Positions 1-6,402 are shown, counted from the stretch's first letter. The stretch is DNA of 11,743 nt from Hyphomicrobiales bacterium (GCA_016210825.1 JACQTM010000390.1:1-11743), one strand, 5' to 3'. Notes: generated by a model from the letters alone, not told the origin. Program-made: numbers and translations.

Positions 1-75
1 AAATACTGGAGCGTCGACCGGCAGGAGGCCTACGCCACGCCGGAAGCCGTTATTCAGCGGCACCAGCAGAAATAA
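1..75 (+). CDS. DUF2093 family protein, C-terminal fragment
   Basis: An open frame enters from the left edge and ends with TAA at 73-75, giving 24 residues that include KYWSVDRQEAYATPEA. A tyrosine-tryptophan-serine-valine segment followed by RQEAY and an Ala/Glu-rich tail matches my memory of the C-terminus of DUF2093, a short (about 70 residue) alphaproteobacterial family of unknown function. In Hyphomicrobiales this family is commonly found beside lpxK, which fits here. It converges on lpxK with only 5 bases between the two stop codons and no room for a terminator. The start and any zinc-ribbon-like N-terminal part lie outside the window. The family call rests on a short tail plus context, so it is probable rather than certain. 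Confidence 0.7.
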   Translation, partial: KYWSVDRQEAYATPEAVIQRHQQK

Positions 76-80
76 CGCGA

Positions 81-1082
81 TCAAGCCTTACCGATTTTCT
101 TAAATAGAAGCTTGCGGAAAGCGATTTCATTGTCCAGCGCCAGCGCCACCGGCAGCGCGCATGCGCGTGACGCGAGCTCCTTGAGCGCCGGCTCGCCGGC
201 AAGCCGTGCCATGTCCTTCTCCGTCGTGACGGGAAGCAGGTTATCGCGCGCGGCGCGCGCCAAGAGATCGGCGGCTTCCGTGGCGGTATAGCGGTGATGG
301 TCCGCGAATGCTTCGCGAACCGGCGCATCGATGCCCGCATCCCGCAGCGTGGCAAAGAATTTTTCCGGATTGCCGATACCGGCAAAAGCAAGAACTTTCC
401 GGCCTGAAAGTCGTGCAAGCTCTGCCGGGATAGGCACGAGGCGGCCGGTGAAGACAGGTAACCCGCGCGCGTGCGCTAGTTCGACAAGGTCGGTCGCGCC
501 GGAATTTCCTCCAATCACGAGCAGGGCATCGGTCTTATCAAATTGAGCCGCGAGCGGCGCGCGCAGCGGTCCCGCCGGAAAGACAAATCCATTGCCGATG
601 CCGCGTCGGCCGTCGATGACCGCAATGGTGTAATCCTTGACGAGTGACGGGTTCTGCAGCCCGTCGTCCATCACAATGATATCCGCGCCACCGGCGAGTG
701 CGGCGCTGGCTCCGGCCGCACGGTTGCGCGAGACGATGGTTGGCGCGATTTGGTCCAGTAGCAAAGGTTCGTCCCCGACATCCGTCGCGCGATGCATCGT
801 GGTATCGACACGGAGCGGACCGGCAAGACGCCCGCCATAGCCCCGGCTGAGAAAGAACGGCTTGATCCCATTCGCAGCCAATAGCCGTGCGATCGACATC
901 GCCGCCGGCGTCTTTCCAGTTCCGCCGAGCGTGAAATTTCCGACGCAAACCACGGGAATGCGTATCGTGTGGCCGCGTTGACGCAGCCGCATTGCAGCGA
1001 CGAGGCCATAGACGGCGCCAACCGGAGCGAGGCTCAACGCCAGCGCACCCGGGGGACGCCACCAAAAGGCCGGATCACGCAT
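81..1082 (-). CDS. lpxK: Tetraacyldisaccharide 4'-kinase (lipid A kinase LpxK)
   Basis: This 333-residue protein phosphorylates the 4' position of the tetraacyl-disaccharide 1-phosphate to give lipid IVA, at the inner face of the cytoplasmic membrane. The N-terminus MRDPAFWW followed by a hydrophobic stretch (about residues 12-30) is the usual membrane-associating start of the family. The Walker A loop GNFTLGGTGKTP lies at residues 48-59. Further family motifs are SRGYGGR (79-85), DVGDEPLLL (101-109), MDDGLQ (138-143), a DHHRYT segment in the C-terminal half and TTEKD near residue 290. The ATG overlaps the waaA stop by 8 bases (ATGCGTGA) and has no obvious Shine-Dalgarno sequence, so translation is probably coupled to waaA. 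The length is normal and nothing is missing. Confidence 0.97.
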   Translation of the reverse strand: MRDPAFWWRPPGALALSLAPVGAVYGLVAAMRLRQRGHTIRIPVVCVGNFTLGGTGKTPAAMSIARLLAANGIKPFFLSRGYGGRLAGPLRVDTTMHRATDVGDEPLLLDQIAPTIVSRNRAAGASAALAGGADIIVMDDGLQNPSLVKDYTIAVIDGRRGIGNGFVFPAGPLRAPLAAQFDKTDALLVIGGNSGATDLVELAHARGLPVFTGRLVPIPAELARLSGRKVLAFAGIGNPEKFFATLRDAGIDAPVREAFADHHRYTATEAADLLARAARDNLLPVTTEKDMARLAGEPALKELASRACALPVALALDNEIAFRKLLFKKIGKA

Positions 1083-2379
1083 CGCCGCGCCGCCGCGGAA
1101 GGCGAAGATGCATCAGATAAGGCTCAAGCGCCGAGAACGTGCGATCGAGCGCACCGCTCAGCCGGTCCACGGTTTTCAGCGCCGCGCGCGACGTATGCTC
1201 GCGCAGGGCGGGGTCGCGTAGCCATGCACTTGCTAGAATAGTCAATTGCCGCGCGTCCTCGATCTCCGCGGCCCCGCGCGCGGCATCGAGCGCGGTATAC
1301 ACCTCGGCGAAGTTCCAGACATGCGGACCGTGAAGCACCGCGGCGCCGAGTTTTATCGCCTCAATTGGATTTTGCCCGCCATGTTCCACCAGCGATCCGC
1401 CCATGAACACAACCGATGCCAGCCGGTAAAGCAGACCGAGTTCGCCGATGGTGTCGGCCACATAAATTTCAGTGTGCGCATCAGGGAGCTGGCGGCGCGA
1501 ACGCAATGCGGGCGAGAGCCGAGCGGCTGTGGCGGCATCGGCGATCTGCATTCCGCGTTCCGGATGGCGCGGTGCGATGATGGTCAGTAATCCTGGGAAT
1601 TCACGGCGCAGGTGCCGATGCGCTTCGATCACCGCCATATCCTCGCCAGGATGGGTAGAAGCGGCGCCAAGCACGCGGCGCGACCCGATAACGGCGGTCA
1701 ACGCGCCGAGCTTTTCGTCGTCAACTTGCGGCGCCGGTACATCGAGCTTGAGATTGCCGCTGATGTCCACATGCGCCGCGCCGAGCGCGGCGTAGCGATC
1801 GGCATCGATTTTGGATTGCGCGAGGCACAGGTCGAACCGCTCAAGCAAAGCCCGGATGGTCGCCGGCGCGCGCTGCCAGCGCCGGAAGGATCGCTCGGAG
1901 ACGCGGCCGTTGACGACGATCATCGGGACCGATCGCGACGATGCGCCGATGATGAGATTGGGCCAGAGATCCGATTCCACGAAAATCGCCAAATCGGGCC
2001 GCCAGTGATCGAGAAAGCGTCCAGCAAAGCGTGGCGCGTCGAGCGGCGCGAATTGGTGGACGCAACCGGAGGGAAGGCGGGTGCGCGCGACCTCGGCGGA
2101 TGTGACTGTGCCGGTGGTGACGAGAACATGAAAACCATGAGCGCGGATGCGGTGGATCATCGGTACGACGGTAAGGAATTCGCCGACACTTGCGCCATGT
2201 ACCCAGACGAGCGGACCCGAAGGCCGGCGAATCTGGCTCACGCCGCGCCGTTCGCAGACGCGCGTGGGATGTTCCTTGCCATGCCGCTTACGGCTGGCCA
2301 GCAACAATACGGACAACGGCGTCGCCGCCGCGGACATCAAGCGGTAGAAATGTAAAGTGAGCGGCAGCCGCTCACCCAT
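1075..2379 (-). CDS. waaA: 3-deoxy-D-manno-octulosonic acid (Kdo) transferase
   Basis: This 434-residue GT-B glycosyltransferase (GT30) moves Kdo from CMP-Kdo to lipid IVA at the inner membrane. A hydrophobic N-terminal anchor (about residues 9-28) precedes the acceptor domain, which carries VWVHGASVGE at 58-67 with the family's catalytic Glu at 67, and FVESDLWPN at 133-141. The donor-binding half has GNLKLD (208-213), STHPGED (241-247), HPERG (272-276) and GGSLVEHGGQNPIE (327-340). The reading frame stays open upstream to 2661, but those extra residues lie inside the DUF374 gene and look like shadow sequence. The ATG at 2379 has GGAGG (2385-2389) five bases upstream and gives the usual family length. 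It overlaps the DUF374 stop by 8 bases. Whether it adds one or two Kdo residues cannot be read from the sequence. Confidence 0.96.
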   Translation of the reverse strand: MGERLPLTLHFYRLMSAAATPLSVLLLASRKRHGKEHPTRVCERRGVSQIRRPSGPLVWVHGASVGEFLTVVPMIHRIRAHGFHVLVTTGTVTSAEVARTRLPSGCVHQFAPLDAPRFAGRFLDHWRPDLAIFVESDLWPNLIIGASSRSVPMIVVNGRVSERSFRRWQRAPATIRALLERFDLCLAQSKIDADRYAALGAAHVDISGNLKLDVPAPQVDDEKLGALTAVIGSRRVLGAASTHPGEDMAVIEAHRHLRREFPGLLTIIAPRHPERGMQIADAATAARLSPALRSRRQLPDAHTEIYVADTIGELGLLYRLASVVFMGGSLVEHGGQNPIEAIKLGAAVLHGPHVWNFAEVYTALDAARGAAEIEDARQLTILASAWLRDPALREHTSRAALKTVDRLSGALDRTFSALEPYLMHLRLPRRRGDA

Positions 2380-3085
2380 GCGTGCCTCCACGCGGGCGAT
2401 CCGCCAGCGCATAAGCGCGCACGGTGACGTCGTTGAGTGCCGCTTCGACCGCACGGCGCGCGGCTTCGAGCGCGACGTCGTCGGCGTCCGCCGCCACGCT
2501 GATCGGTAAACCGACCACGACGCCGCCGCGGCCGAATGGAAGATTGATCGCGGTGCGATCCCAATTGTTGACTTCGTAACGATTCCGCGTTGCGATCGCG
2601 ACGGGATAGATTGGCCGCCCGGAGGCGCGCGCGAGCATGACGATGCCGAGGCCGGCGACACGCGCGACCTTGGGTACGTCCGCGGTCAGCGCCATGTTGT
2701 AACCGTCCTTCAGGGCTTCGACCATTTGCATGAACGCCGTAACCCCGCCTTTGTGGTGGCCATTGCCATGATGGCCCGAGCCGCGAATGGTCTCGACGCC
2801 CAGCCACTCCGCCGCGATGGCGTTGACCTCGCCGTCGCGGTGGCGCGAGATCAGAACTTTGGCACGATGGTGAGGCAGTTTAACGAACGGCATGAGGAAA
2901 TGTTGCCCGTGCCACATCGCAAGAATGACCGGCAGATCGGGCGTAACGCGATCATAGATATCAGATGGCTCAACCACAAACTTTGTCGTCATCGAGACGA
3001 AGCGCAGATATTCCGCGCCGGTGATGCCGATCGCCCGCTGCACGGGCCGCGAGGCCATGATCCGTTTCATTGATAACGGCCGCAT
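2372..3085 (-). CDS. DUF374 lysophospholipid acyltransferase-like protein
   Basis: This protein of up to 237 residues belongs to the DUF374 branch of the LPLAT acyltransferase superfamily, which transfers fatty acyl groups to glycerol- or sugar-based lipids at the membrane. The catalytic His region is seen as MWHGQHF (residues 57-63), followed by SRHRDGE (80-86) and TADVPK (134-139), which stands where many relatives have a D-G-P-R/K-G-P motif. FPVAIAT-like text (PVAIAT, 161-166) and the PFGRG element (183-187) are also typical. A second in-frame ATG at 3070 (MKRIMAS) is an alternative start, and neither has a strong Shine-Dalgarno sequence. The gene follows DUF4170 by 18 bases (33 with the second start) and overlaps waaA by 8 bases, which suggests a role in lipid A or envelope lipid assembly. 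The substrate is unknown. Confidence 0.88.
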   Translation of the reverse strand: MRPLSMKRIMASRPVQRAIGITGAEYLRFVSMTTKFVVEPSDIYDRVTPDLPVILAMWHGQHFLMPFVKLPHHRAKVLISRHRDGEVNAIAAEWLGVETIRGSGHHGNGHHKGGVTAFMQMVEALKDGYNMALTADVPKVARVAGLGIVMLARASGRPIYPVAIATRNRYEVNNWDRTAINLPFGRGGVVVGLPISVAADADDVALEAARRAVEAALNDVTVRAYALADRPRGGTHG

Positions 3086-3103
3086 GCGCGCAGGATCACT
3101 CGT

Positions 3104-3361
3104 TCAGCGTGTGGCTTGCTGCCCACCGCTCCCCGGGTCAAGCAGCCGGTGCAGGTGAACGATGAAATAGCGCATATGCGCATTATCGACGGTCTGCTGC
3201 GCCCTCGCCTTCCACGCATTATAGGCGCTCGCGTAGCTTGGATAGATCCCAACGATGTCGAGCTTGTCGAGATTCTTGAATTCAATTGAATCGAGACGGC
3301 CGATCTCGCCGCCAAACACCAAATGCAAGAGCTGCTTGCTCGGTGCGGCTCTTTTGGACAT
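3104..3361 (-). CDS. DUF4170 family small protein
   Basis: This 85-residue protein of unknown function matches the DUF4170 family known to me from alphaproteobacteria. Recognisable pieces are LLHLVFGGE (about residues 11-19), the LDKLDIVGIYP block, AYNAWKARAQQTVDNA and MRYFIVHLHRL near the C-terminus. There is no signal peptide or membrane segment, so it should be cytoplasmic. It looks like a compact alpha/beta protein. The ATG at 3361 is supported by AAGGGA about 8 bases upstream. It lies between the CysQ-like gene (57-base gap, the largest in the operon) and DUF374. Its constant company with lipid A genes is the only clue to its job, and no catalytic residues are evident. Confidence 0.88.
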   Translation of the reverse strand: MSKRAAPSKQLLHLVFGGEIGRLDSIEFKNLDKLDIVGIYPSYASAYNAWKARAQQTVDNAHMRYFIVHLHRLLDPGSGGQQATR

Positions 3362-3418
3362 AGCTCGAATCCCTTAACCGTACAGCTCTTGCTCGGGCGG
3401 TTCGCGGCGAGGTTATGA

Positions 3419-4231
3419 TCACTTGAACTCAGCACCGCGACCGCGCACCAGCGCAAGCATCGCCCGGTGACGGACGTGGCCTGCGGCGAGGAGAGCCTCA
3501 TGCACCGGTTCGGGTCGGTTGTATTGCACGCGTTCCCCCGTAAACGTCGTTAGCGCGCCGCCGGCTTCGTGCACCAAAAGATCGGCCGCCGCAAGGTCCC
3601 AGTCGTGGCTGCTGACCGAGGCAAAAGCCACATCGAGCGCACCCTGGGCCACGCGCACGAAGCGCAGTGCCAGGGAATGGATTTTTGGCATTTTTCTGAT
3701 TTGCGGGGCGAGCGTAGCAATGCGATCGAGATAGCTTCGCGGTCCAGCGATGCGCGCACCGCTGAGATCGTCGCCCGTGCTGGCGCCGACCGGTATTCCA
3801 TTGCGTCGCGCACCTTCACCGGCCACTGCGGTGAACATTTCATCATGCACTGGCGCGTAGATGGCGCCTGCCACGGGCCGTCCATTATCCACGAGGGCGG
3901 CGGAAATCGACCAGTCATCGTAACCGGCGAGATAGGCGCGGGTGCCATCGATCGGATCGACCACCCACACGCGCTTCGCATCGAGGCGTGCGGGATCATC
4001 CTTGCTCTCTTCCGAGAGCCAACCGTAATTGGGCGCGGCACCAGCCAAACGTCCGCGCAGGAAGTGATCGACCGCGATGTCGGCCTCGCACACCGGCGAG
4101 GCGCCGCCCTTGGTCCAGCTTCTTACATTGCCGCGGAATGTCTTCAGCGCCAGCGCGCCCGCTTCGCGCAAGGCGGCGGCAATATGCTCACCGGCAAGGA
4201 CATTCGCGCTGTGAAGCTCAGTGGCCGGCAA
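3419..4231 (-). CDS. cysQ: 3'(2'),5'-bisphosphate nucleotidase CysQ / inositol monophosphatase family
   Basis: This 270-residue protein is a Mg-dependent, lithium-sensitive-type sugar/nucleotide phosphatase. The metal-binding signature is complete: SEES (73-76), WVVDPIDGT (89-97, with Asp92 and Asp95) and HDWDLAAADLLVHEAGG (209-225, with Asp212). The most likely reaction is removal of the 3'-phosphate of PAP, a by-product of sulfate assimilation and phosphopantetheine transfer. An inositol-monophosphatase activity cannot be excluded, because the two subfamilies share these motifs. The start is TTG at 4231, supported by GGAGGG 8 bases upstream (4240-4245). It overlaps the pmbA stop by 14 bases. 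There is no nearby ATG in this frame. The gene is the second in the pmbA-lpxK operon. Confidence 0.88.
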   Translation of the reverse strand: MPATELHSANVLAGEHIAAALREAGALALKTFRGNVRSWTKGGASPVCEADIAVDHFLRGRLAGAAPNYGWLSEESKDDPARLDAKRVWVVDPIDGTRAYLAGYDDWSISAALVDNGRPVAGAIYAPVHDEMFTAVAGEGARRNGIPVGASTGDDLSGARIAGPRSYLDRIATLAPQIRKMPKIHSLALRFVRVAQGALDVAFASVSSHDWDLAAADLLVHEAGGALTTFTGERVQYNRPEPVHEALLAAGHVRHRAMLALVRGRGAEFK

Positions 4232-5570
4232 CGGTCAATCCCTCCACGCGCGATGTTGGCGCGTTGGTGCCGTAGCGAAACGTCAAGTCGTTCGCGGGAG
4301 TCAATGTTCGAAAGATATCGGAGAGATGCCCGGCGATCGTAACCTCGCTTACGGGGTAAGTGCGCTTGCCGTTCTCGATCCAGAAACCCGCGGCGCCGCG
4401 ACTGTAATCGCCGGTCACCGTGCTCACGCCCATGCCAATTAGATCTGTTACGTAGAAGCCGTCAGTAACGTCGGCGATCAACGCTTCCGGCGTCATCGTA
4501 CCGGGTTCCAAATGCAAATTGGTCGGGCCTGGCGATGGCGTGGACGACACCCCGCGCTGGGCGTGACCGGTCGTTGCGAGGTTAAGTTCGCGTGCCGTGG
4601 CGCAATCGAGCAGCCACGTGATCAGCACGCCGTCATTAACGATCGAAAGCTTTCGCCCGGCGACGCCCTCGCCGTCGAATGGACGCGAACGCAGGCCGCG
4701 CGGCCGCAGCGGATCGTCCACGATGCGGATTCCGCGGCCAAACAGCTGCGATCCCAGCTTGTCCTTCAGAAAGCTTGTTTTACGCGCGATTGCGCTGCCG
4801 TTGATCGCACTCGCGAGATGCCCGATGAGCGAGCCCGCTACGCGCGGATCGAATATCACCGGTACACGCTTGGTCGTGACCTTGCGCGGATTAAGCCGTT
4901 CCGCCGCGCGCTCACCGGCCTTGCGGCCGACGGTTTCAGCCGCGTCGAGATCGGACGCATGCAACGCCGAGGAGAAATCGTAGTCGCGCTCCATGGCAGT
5001 GCCGTCGCCCGCGATCGCCATCATCGAAATCCCATGACGCGAGCCGAGATAGGCGCCGGAAAATCCGGTGCTGGTGACAAGCACCATGCCGCCGATGCCA
5101 GCCGACGCCGACGCACCGCCGGATTTGCTCACGCCCTTGACGGCGAGGCCCGCCGTTTCCGCCGCGCGGGCGCGCGCTTCGAGCGTCTCGACAGCGGGAA
5201 TGTCGGGATCGACGAGATCAAGATCGGGAATATCGCGGACCAGCAAAGTCGGATCGGCCAGGCCCGCGAAGCGGTCCTCGGGCGCGGCGCGCGCCATTGC
5301 GACCGCACGCTCGGCAAGCGCTGCGATGCCGCTCAAAGCAAGATCGTTGGTTGAGACGACAGCCTGCTTGCGCCCGATAAAAGCGCGCAGACCGATGTCG
5401 TTGCCCTCGGCGCGCTCGGATTCCTCGACCGCGCCGTCGCGCACTTCCACCGATAGCGAGACCGAGCGCACCGTGACCGCGTCCGCGGCATCGGCGCCGG
5501 CGGCGCGCGCGGCCGCGACGAGGCGTTCGGCGATATCGGTCAGGGCGGTTTGATCGAGCAGGGAGGACAT
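4218..5570 (-). CDS. pmbA: TldD/PmbA family protein (TldE-type subunit)
   Basis: From the ATG at 5570 this gives 450 residues, the same length as E. coli PmbA/TldE. In E. coli TldD and TldE form a heterodimeric metalloprotease used in microcin B17 maturation and CcdA turnover, with the HExxxH zinc motif on TldD. I find no HExxxH here, which fits the TldE/PmbA subunit. Family blocks seen include AGADAADAVTVRS (24-36), MERDYDFSSA, KVTTKRVPVIFDP, and in the C-terminal part GVSTVTGDYSRGAAG with FWIENGKRTYP (381-406) then SEVTIAGHL. The frame is open up to an ATG at 5648, but the extra 26 residues look unlike the family. It is the first gene of the minus-strand operon and overlaps cysQ by 14 bases. 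No tldD partner is in the window. Confidence 0.93.
   Translation of the reverse strand: MSSLLDQTALTDIAERLVAAARAAGADAADAVTVRSVSLSVEVRDGAVEESERAEGNDIGLRAFIGRKQAVVSTNDLALSGIAALAERAVAMARAAPEDRFAGLADPTLLVRDIPDLDLVDPDIPAVETLEARARAAETAGLAVKGVSKSGGASASAGIGGMVLVTSTGFSGAYLGSRHGISMMAIAGDGTAMERDYDFSSALHASDLDAAETVGRKAGERAAERLNPRKVTTKRVPVIFDPRVAGSLIGHLASAINGSAIARKTSFLKDKLGSQLFGRGIRIVDDPLRPRGLRSRPFDGEGVAGRKLSIVNDGVLITWLLDCATARELNLATTGHAQRGVSSTPSPGPTNLHLEPGTMTPEALIADVTDGFYVTDLIGMGVSTVTGDYSRGAAGFWIENGKRTYPVSEVTIAGHLSDIFRTLTPANDLTFRYGTNAPTSRVEGLTVAGH
4240..4245 (-). promoter_or_regulatory. Ribosome binding site that fixes the TTG start of cysQ
   Basis: On the minus strand GGAGGG ends 8 bases before a TTG codon at 4231-4229. 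This near-ideal Shine-Dalgarno sequence lies inside the 3' end of pmbA. It supports the rare TTG start, for which no ATG or GTG alternative lies close by in frame. Confidence 0.75.
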
Positions 5571-5826
5571 CGATGGGGCTTGATGTAGGCTGCCGCTAGC
5601 TCCCTGACAAGTCGAAGCTTTTAGGCAATGCTCGGAAATTACGTTCATTCCGGCAAGGTTGCGTCAATCATGGTTCGCAACACGGCATCAATCATGCGCG
5701 GCAAAGGGTGACGGCGTTAAGCGCAATTAACCAGGTCCCTTAAGCAAATCCCGAAAGCTTTGCGGCATTCTCGCGCCCATGACCGGGCAGCAATAGTCCG
5801 GCGGGGAGCAGCCTTCGAGGCGTCAA
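5571..5826. promoter_or_regulatory. Divergent intergenic control region between pmbA and the DUF6101 gene
   Basis: This 256-base gap separates two divergent genes, so it should hold promoters for both the pmbA-lpxK operon and the DUF6101 gene. No convincing -35/-10 pair can be fixed by eye. Visible structure is a 12-base direct repeat with one mismatch (GCGTCAATCATG at 5661-5672 and GCATCAATCATG at 5685-5696), three TTAA motifs (5717, 5727, 5740), a GTTAA/TTAAC dyad at 5716-5731, and CGGAA/TTCCG arms at 5633-5652. The stretch is more AT-rich than its flanks. A five-codon open frame at 5779-5796 precedes the DUF6101 start and is probably chance. Confidence 0.55.
5661..5696. repeat. Short tandem-spaced direct repeat (GC[G/A]TCAATCATG x2)
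   Basis: Two 12-base copies, GCGTCAATCATG (5661-5672) and GCATCAATCATG (5685-5696), differ at one base and are 24 bases apart start to start. They lie in the non-coding gap upstream of pmbA. The spacing is close to two DNA turns, as expected for paired binding sites of a regulator. No known consensus is recognised, and chance similarity is possible. Confidence 0.4.
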
Positions 5827-6402
5827 ATGGAAGCCGGCGGGACAACGCCTGCCGGGTCGAGCCGCGCGCTGCGGCTCGACCCCTTCGCACTGCCCGTCCG
5901 TTTTTCGGCCAACGATGCCGGGGCGGACGGGCATGTTCGTCAGATCGAGCTTCATCGCGAGCGGGTGATCTTGCGCCGCGCCGTGCACGGGATGCGCATG
6001 GCGGTCGGTGTACCGGTCGCAGCCTTCCTCGGCATTGCCATCCGGCTGAATACGTCCGGTAACGAACCGCCGGGCGCGATCACGGTCTGCCTCGAACATC
6101 GCGATCATGCACTGTCCGTGCCGCTTTTCACCGCCGCCGACAGCGAAGACGTTTTAGCGGTCTGGCAATCCTGGGCACGCGTGCTCGGTTTGCCGTTGCT
6201 GGTCGCGCGCGGCGACGGCGCATTGCAGCCACCCTACCCCTGCATCGGCCGGGTCCGCCTCGGCAAACCTGCCTGCCGGCGGCGGCGGCGAACGGCGATC
6301 CGTAAACGGCGGCCGATGATCATGCTGCGACGACAGCCGGGCCATCGCGATGCCGCCACCGAGGTTCATCGCGGCGAGCGCGAGATCATCGCGCGCAGCT
6401 AA
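5827..6402 (+). CDS. DUF6101 family protein
   Basis: This 191-residue protein of unknown function fits the DUF6101 family as I remember it from Hyphomicrobiales. The N-terminal segment SSRALRLDPFALPVRF (residues 11-26) leads into a predicted beta-rich region (RQIELHRERVILRRAVHGM, 38-56, then MAVGVPVAAFLGIAIRL), an SVPLF block (97-101) and WQSWARVLGLPLLV (113-126). The C-terminal part is strongly basic, with five arginines in a row at 151-155 and more to 172, which could bind nucleic acid or acidic lipid; this is only inference. There is no signal peptide or clear membrane helix. The ATG has GAGG (5817-5820) six bases upstream. The gene diverges from pmbA and converges on ubiA with 4 bases between stops. 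A strong inverted repeat sits in its first codons. Confidence 0.75.
   Translation: MEAGGTTPAGSSRALRLDPFALPVRFSANDAGADGHVRQIELHRERVILRRAVHGMRMAVGVPVAAFLGIAIRLNTSGNEPPGAITVCLEHRDHALSVPLFTAADSEDVLAVWQSWARVLGLPLLVARGDGALQPPYPCIGRVRLGKPACRRRRRTAIRKRRPMIMLRRQPGHRDAATEVHRGEREIIARS
5854..5882. repeat. Perfect 12-base inverted repeat in the 5' coding part of the DUF6101 gene
   Basis: Arms GGGTCGAGCCGC (5854-5865) and GCGGCTCGACCC (5871-5882) are exact reverse complements around the 5-base loop GCGCT. Ten of the twelve pairs are G-C, so the RNA would fold very stably. It begins 27 bases after the start codon and covers codons 10-19. No T-run follows, so it is not a standard terminator. Confidence 0.85.

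Noticed and set aside
969..2355. Long plus-strand open frames opposite lpxK and waaA
   Set aside because: They are rich in Arg, Ala and Gly and lie opposite well-recognised genes, as expected for shadow frames in GC-rich DNA.
2380..2661. N-terminal extension of the waaA frame (94 extra residues)
   Set aside because: It overlaps the DUF374 coding sequence in another frame, is Ser/Arg-rich in the way of shadow frames, and the ATG at 2379 has a good Shine-Dalgarno sequence and gives the usual length.
5571..5648. Upstream start for pmbA adding 26 residues
   Set aside because: The added residues do not resemble the family, and the ATG at 5570 gives exactly the E. coli PmbA length.
5779..5796. 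Five-codon upstream open frame before the DUF6101 gene
   Set aside because: No Shine-Dalgarno sequence and no feature of a leader peptide; short frames like this arise by chance.
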